From NCBI GenBank assembly GCA_021772355.1, contig JAJFMB010000136.1:1-5995 (forward strand): a DNA stretch of 5,995 bases, read 5' to 3'. This DNA comes from Chlamydiota bacterium (GTDB lineage: Bacteria; Chlamydiota; Chlamydiia; Chlamydiales; JAJFMB01). The position numbers and the translations under genes are program-made. The notes beneath the pieces are model-generated. The model was not told where the DNA came from. It searched no databases and saw nothing but the letters and a program-made list of their open reading frames with translations. Positions 5,624 to 5,995 of this stretch are shown piece by piece (positions within the stretch are counted from its first letter, which is position 1; every line of letters starts with the position of its first letter).

Positions 5624-5995
5624 CATAATTTGTATTCTTCCTAGCGGCTGAATCCGAATCTCAGGGACGATCTCCTGGTAGGAGACGACTGAAACATCGG
5701 GAAACTCCATTTCGATCAATTTACGGACAAAGCGCCTCACATCAATAGCAGTTAGGATAACTGGGGGTTGTCCTCCCGGAGGAGGGGGCGCTACGGTATT
5801 GCGAATTCCTTGCAGGATGAGCTGAACTGAGTCGGGATCAAGGGCAAGGTAAGAACCTGCGGATGTTTGTTTGATCGCACCGCGAACCATATCTTCAATT
5901 TCAGGGTCAAGAATGTAAACGGATAGAACCGATTGTCCCTGAGAATATTTGTAACTGATGTAACGTTTTAAAGAAGAGCGCACATACTCTGTCAG
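5621..5995 (-). CDS. sctV: T3SS export-gate protein SctV (CdsV/LcrD, FlhA family), C-terminal end
   Basis: Only the last 124 residues are in the window; the gene continues past the right edge. SctV forms the nonameric ring under the export gate and sorts substrates and chaperones in the cytoplasm. This part is the C-terminal cytoplasmic domain. It opens with LTEYVRSSLKRYISYKY, the conserved FlhA/SctV helix, followed by YLALDPDSVQLILQGI (49-64 of the fragment) and the family ending VVSYQEIVPEIRIQPLGRIQ (103-122). The GTG at 5983-5981 is an internal valine codon, not a start, because the conserved motif continues upstream of it. A proline/glycine linker (APPPPGGQPP, fragment 69-78) sits between two subdomains. 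The gene lies 29 bases before copN, as in Chlamydia. Confidence 0.96.
   Translation of the reverse strand: MTEYVRSSLKRYISYKYSQGQSVLSVYILDPEIEDMVRGAIKQTSAGSYLALDPDSVQLILQGIRNTVAPPPPGGQPPVILTAIDVRRFVRKLIEMEFPDVSVVSYQEIVPEIRIQPLGRIQIM

Noticed and set aside
5771..5783. GC-rich palindrome TCCTCCCGGAGGA
   Set aside because: It falls on the proline/glycine codons of SctV (CCT CCG GGA GGA), which explains it. There is no T-run for a terminator, and the internal GGAGGA has no suitable start codon after it.
5981..5983. GTG as a start codon of a separate 120-residue protein
   Set aside because: The frame stays open to the window edge and the upstream residues LTEY complete the conserved SctV helix, so this is an internal codon of a gene cut by the window.

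Overview
The window looks like part of a genome from the order Chlamydiales. The main evidence is the minus-strand gene order sctV (cdsV/lcrD) - copN (sctW/lcrE) - scc1 (sycE-like) - malQ, which I know from Chlamydia, where a glucanotransferase gene sits in a type III secretion (T3SS) locus. CopN, Scc1, MalQ and SctV all carry chlamydial-type sequence motifs, but they differ enough from Chlamydia (different CopN tail, one extra gene) to suggest an environmental or 'Chlamydia-like' family such as the Parachlamydia/Waddlia/Simkania relatives. I cannot fix the family from the sequence alone.

All six genes lie on the minus strand, so transcription runs from high to low coordinates. In order they are: the 3' end of sctV, the inner-membrane export-gate protein (5995-5621); copN, the secreted plug/gatekeeper (5591-4374); scc1, its class I chaperone (4370-3906); a 456-residue protein I do not recognise (3874-2504); malQ, GH77 4-alpha-glucanotransferase (2520-1030); and a secreted SirB1/transglutaminase-like protein with a TPR that runs off the left edge (1033-1).

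The genes are tightly packed. The gaps are 29, 3 and 31 bases, followed by overlaps of 17 and 4 bases. I see no terminator between any of them, so the window reads as one polycistronic unit with translational coupling. A perfect extended -10 element (TGATATAAT) at the sctV stop codon may give an extra internal promoter for copN and the genes after it. The scc1 Shine-Dalgarno sequence is formed by the last glutamate codons of copN. There is no RNA gene, mobile element or CRISPR array, and no gene-free stretch longer than 31 bases.

Functionally, the upstream half (export gate, gatekeeper, chaperone) controls secretion of effectors into the host. The downstream half couples this to glucan metabolism (MalQ), a secreted transglutaminase-fold protein and the unknown 456-residue protein. 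That last protein occupies the scc1-malQ junction, which I recall as empty in Chlamydia, and is the most interesting item here.
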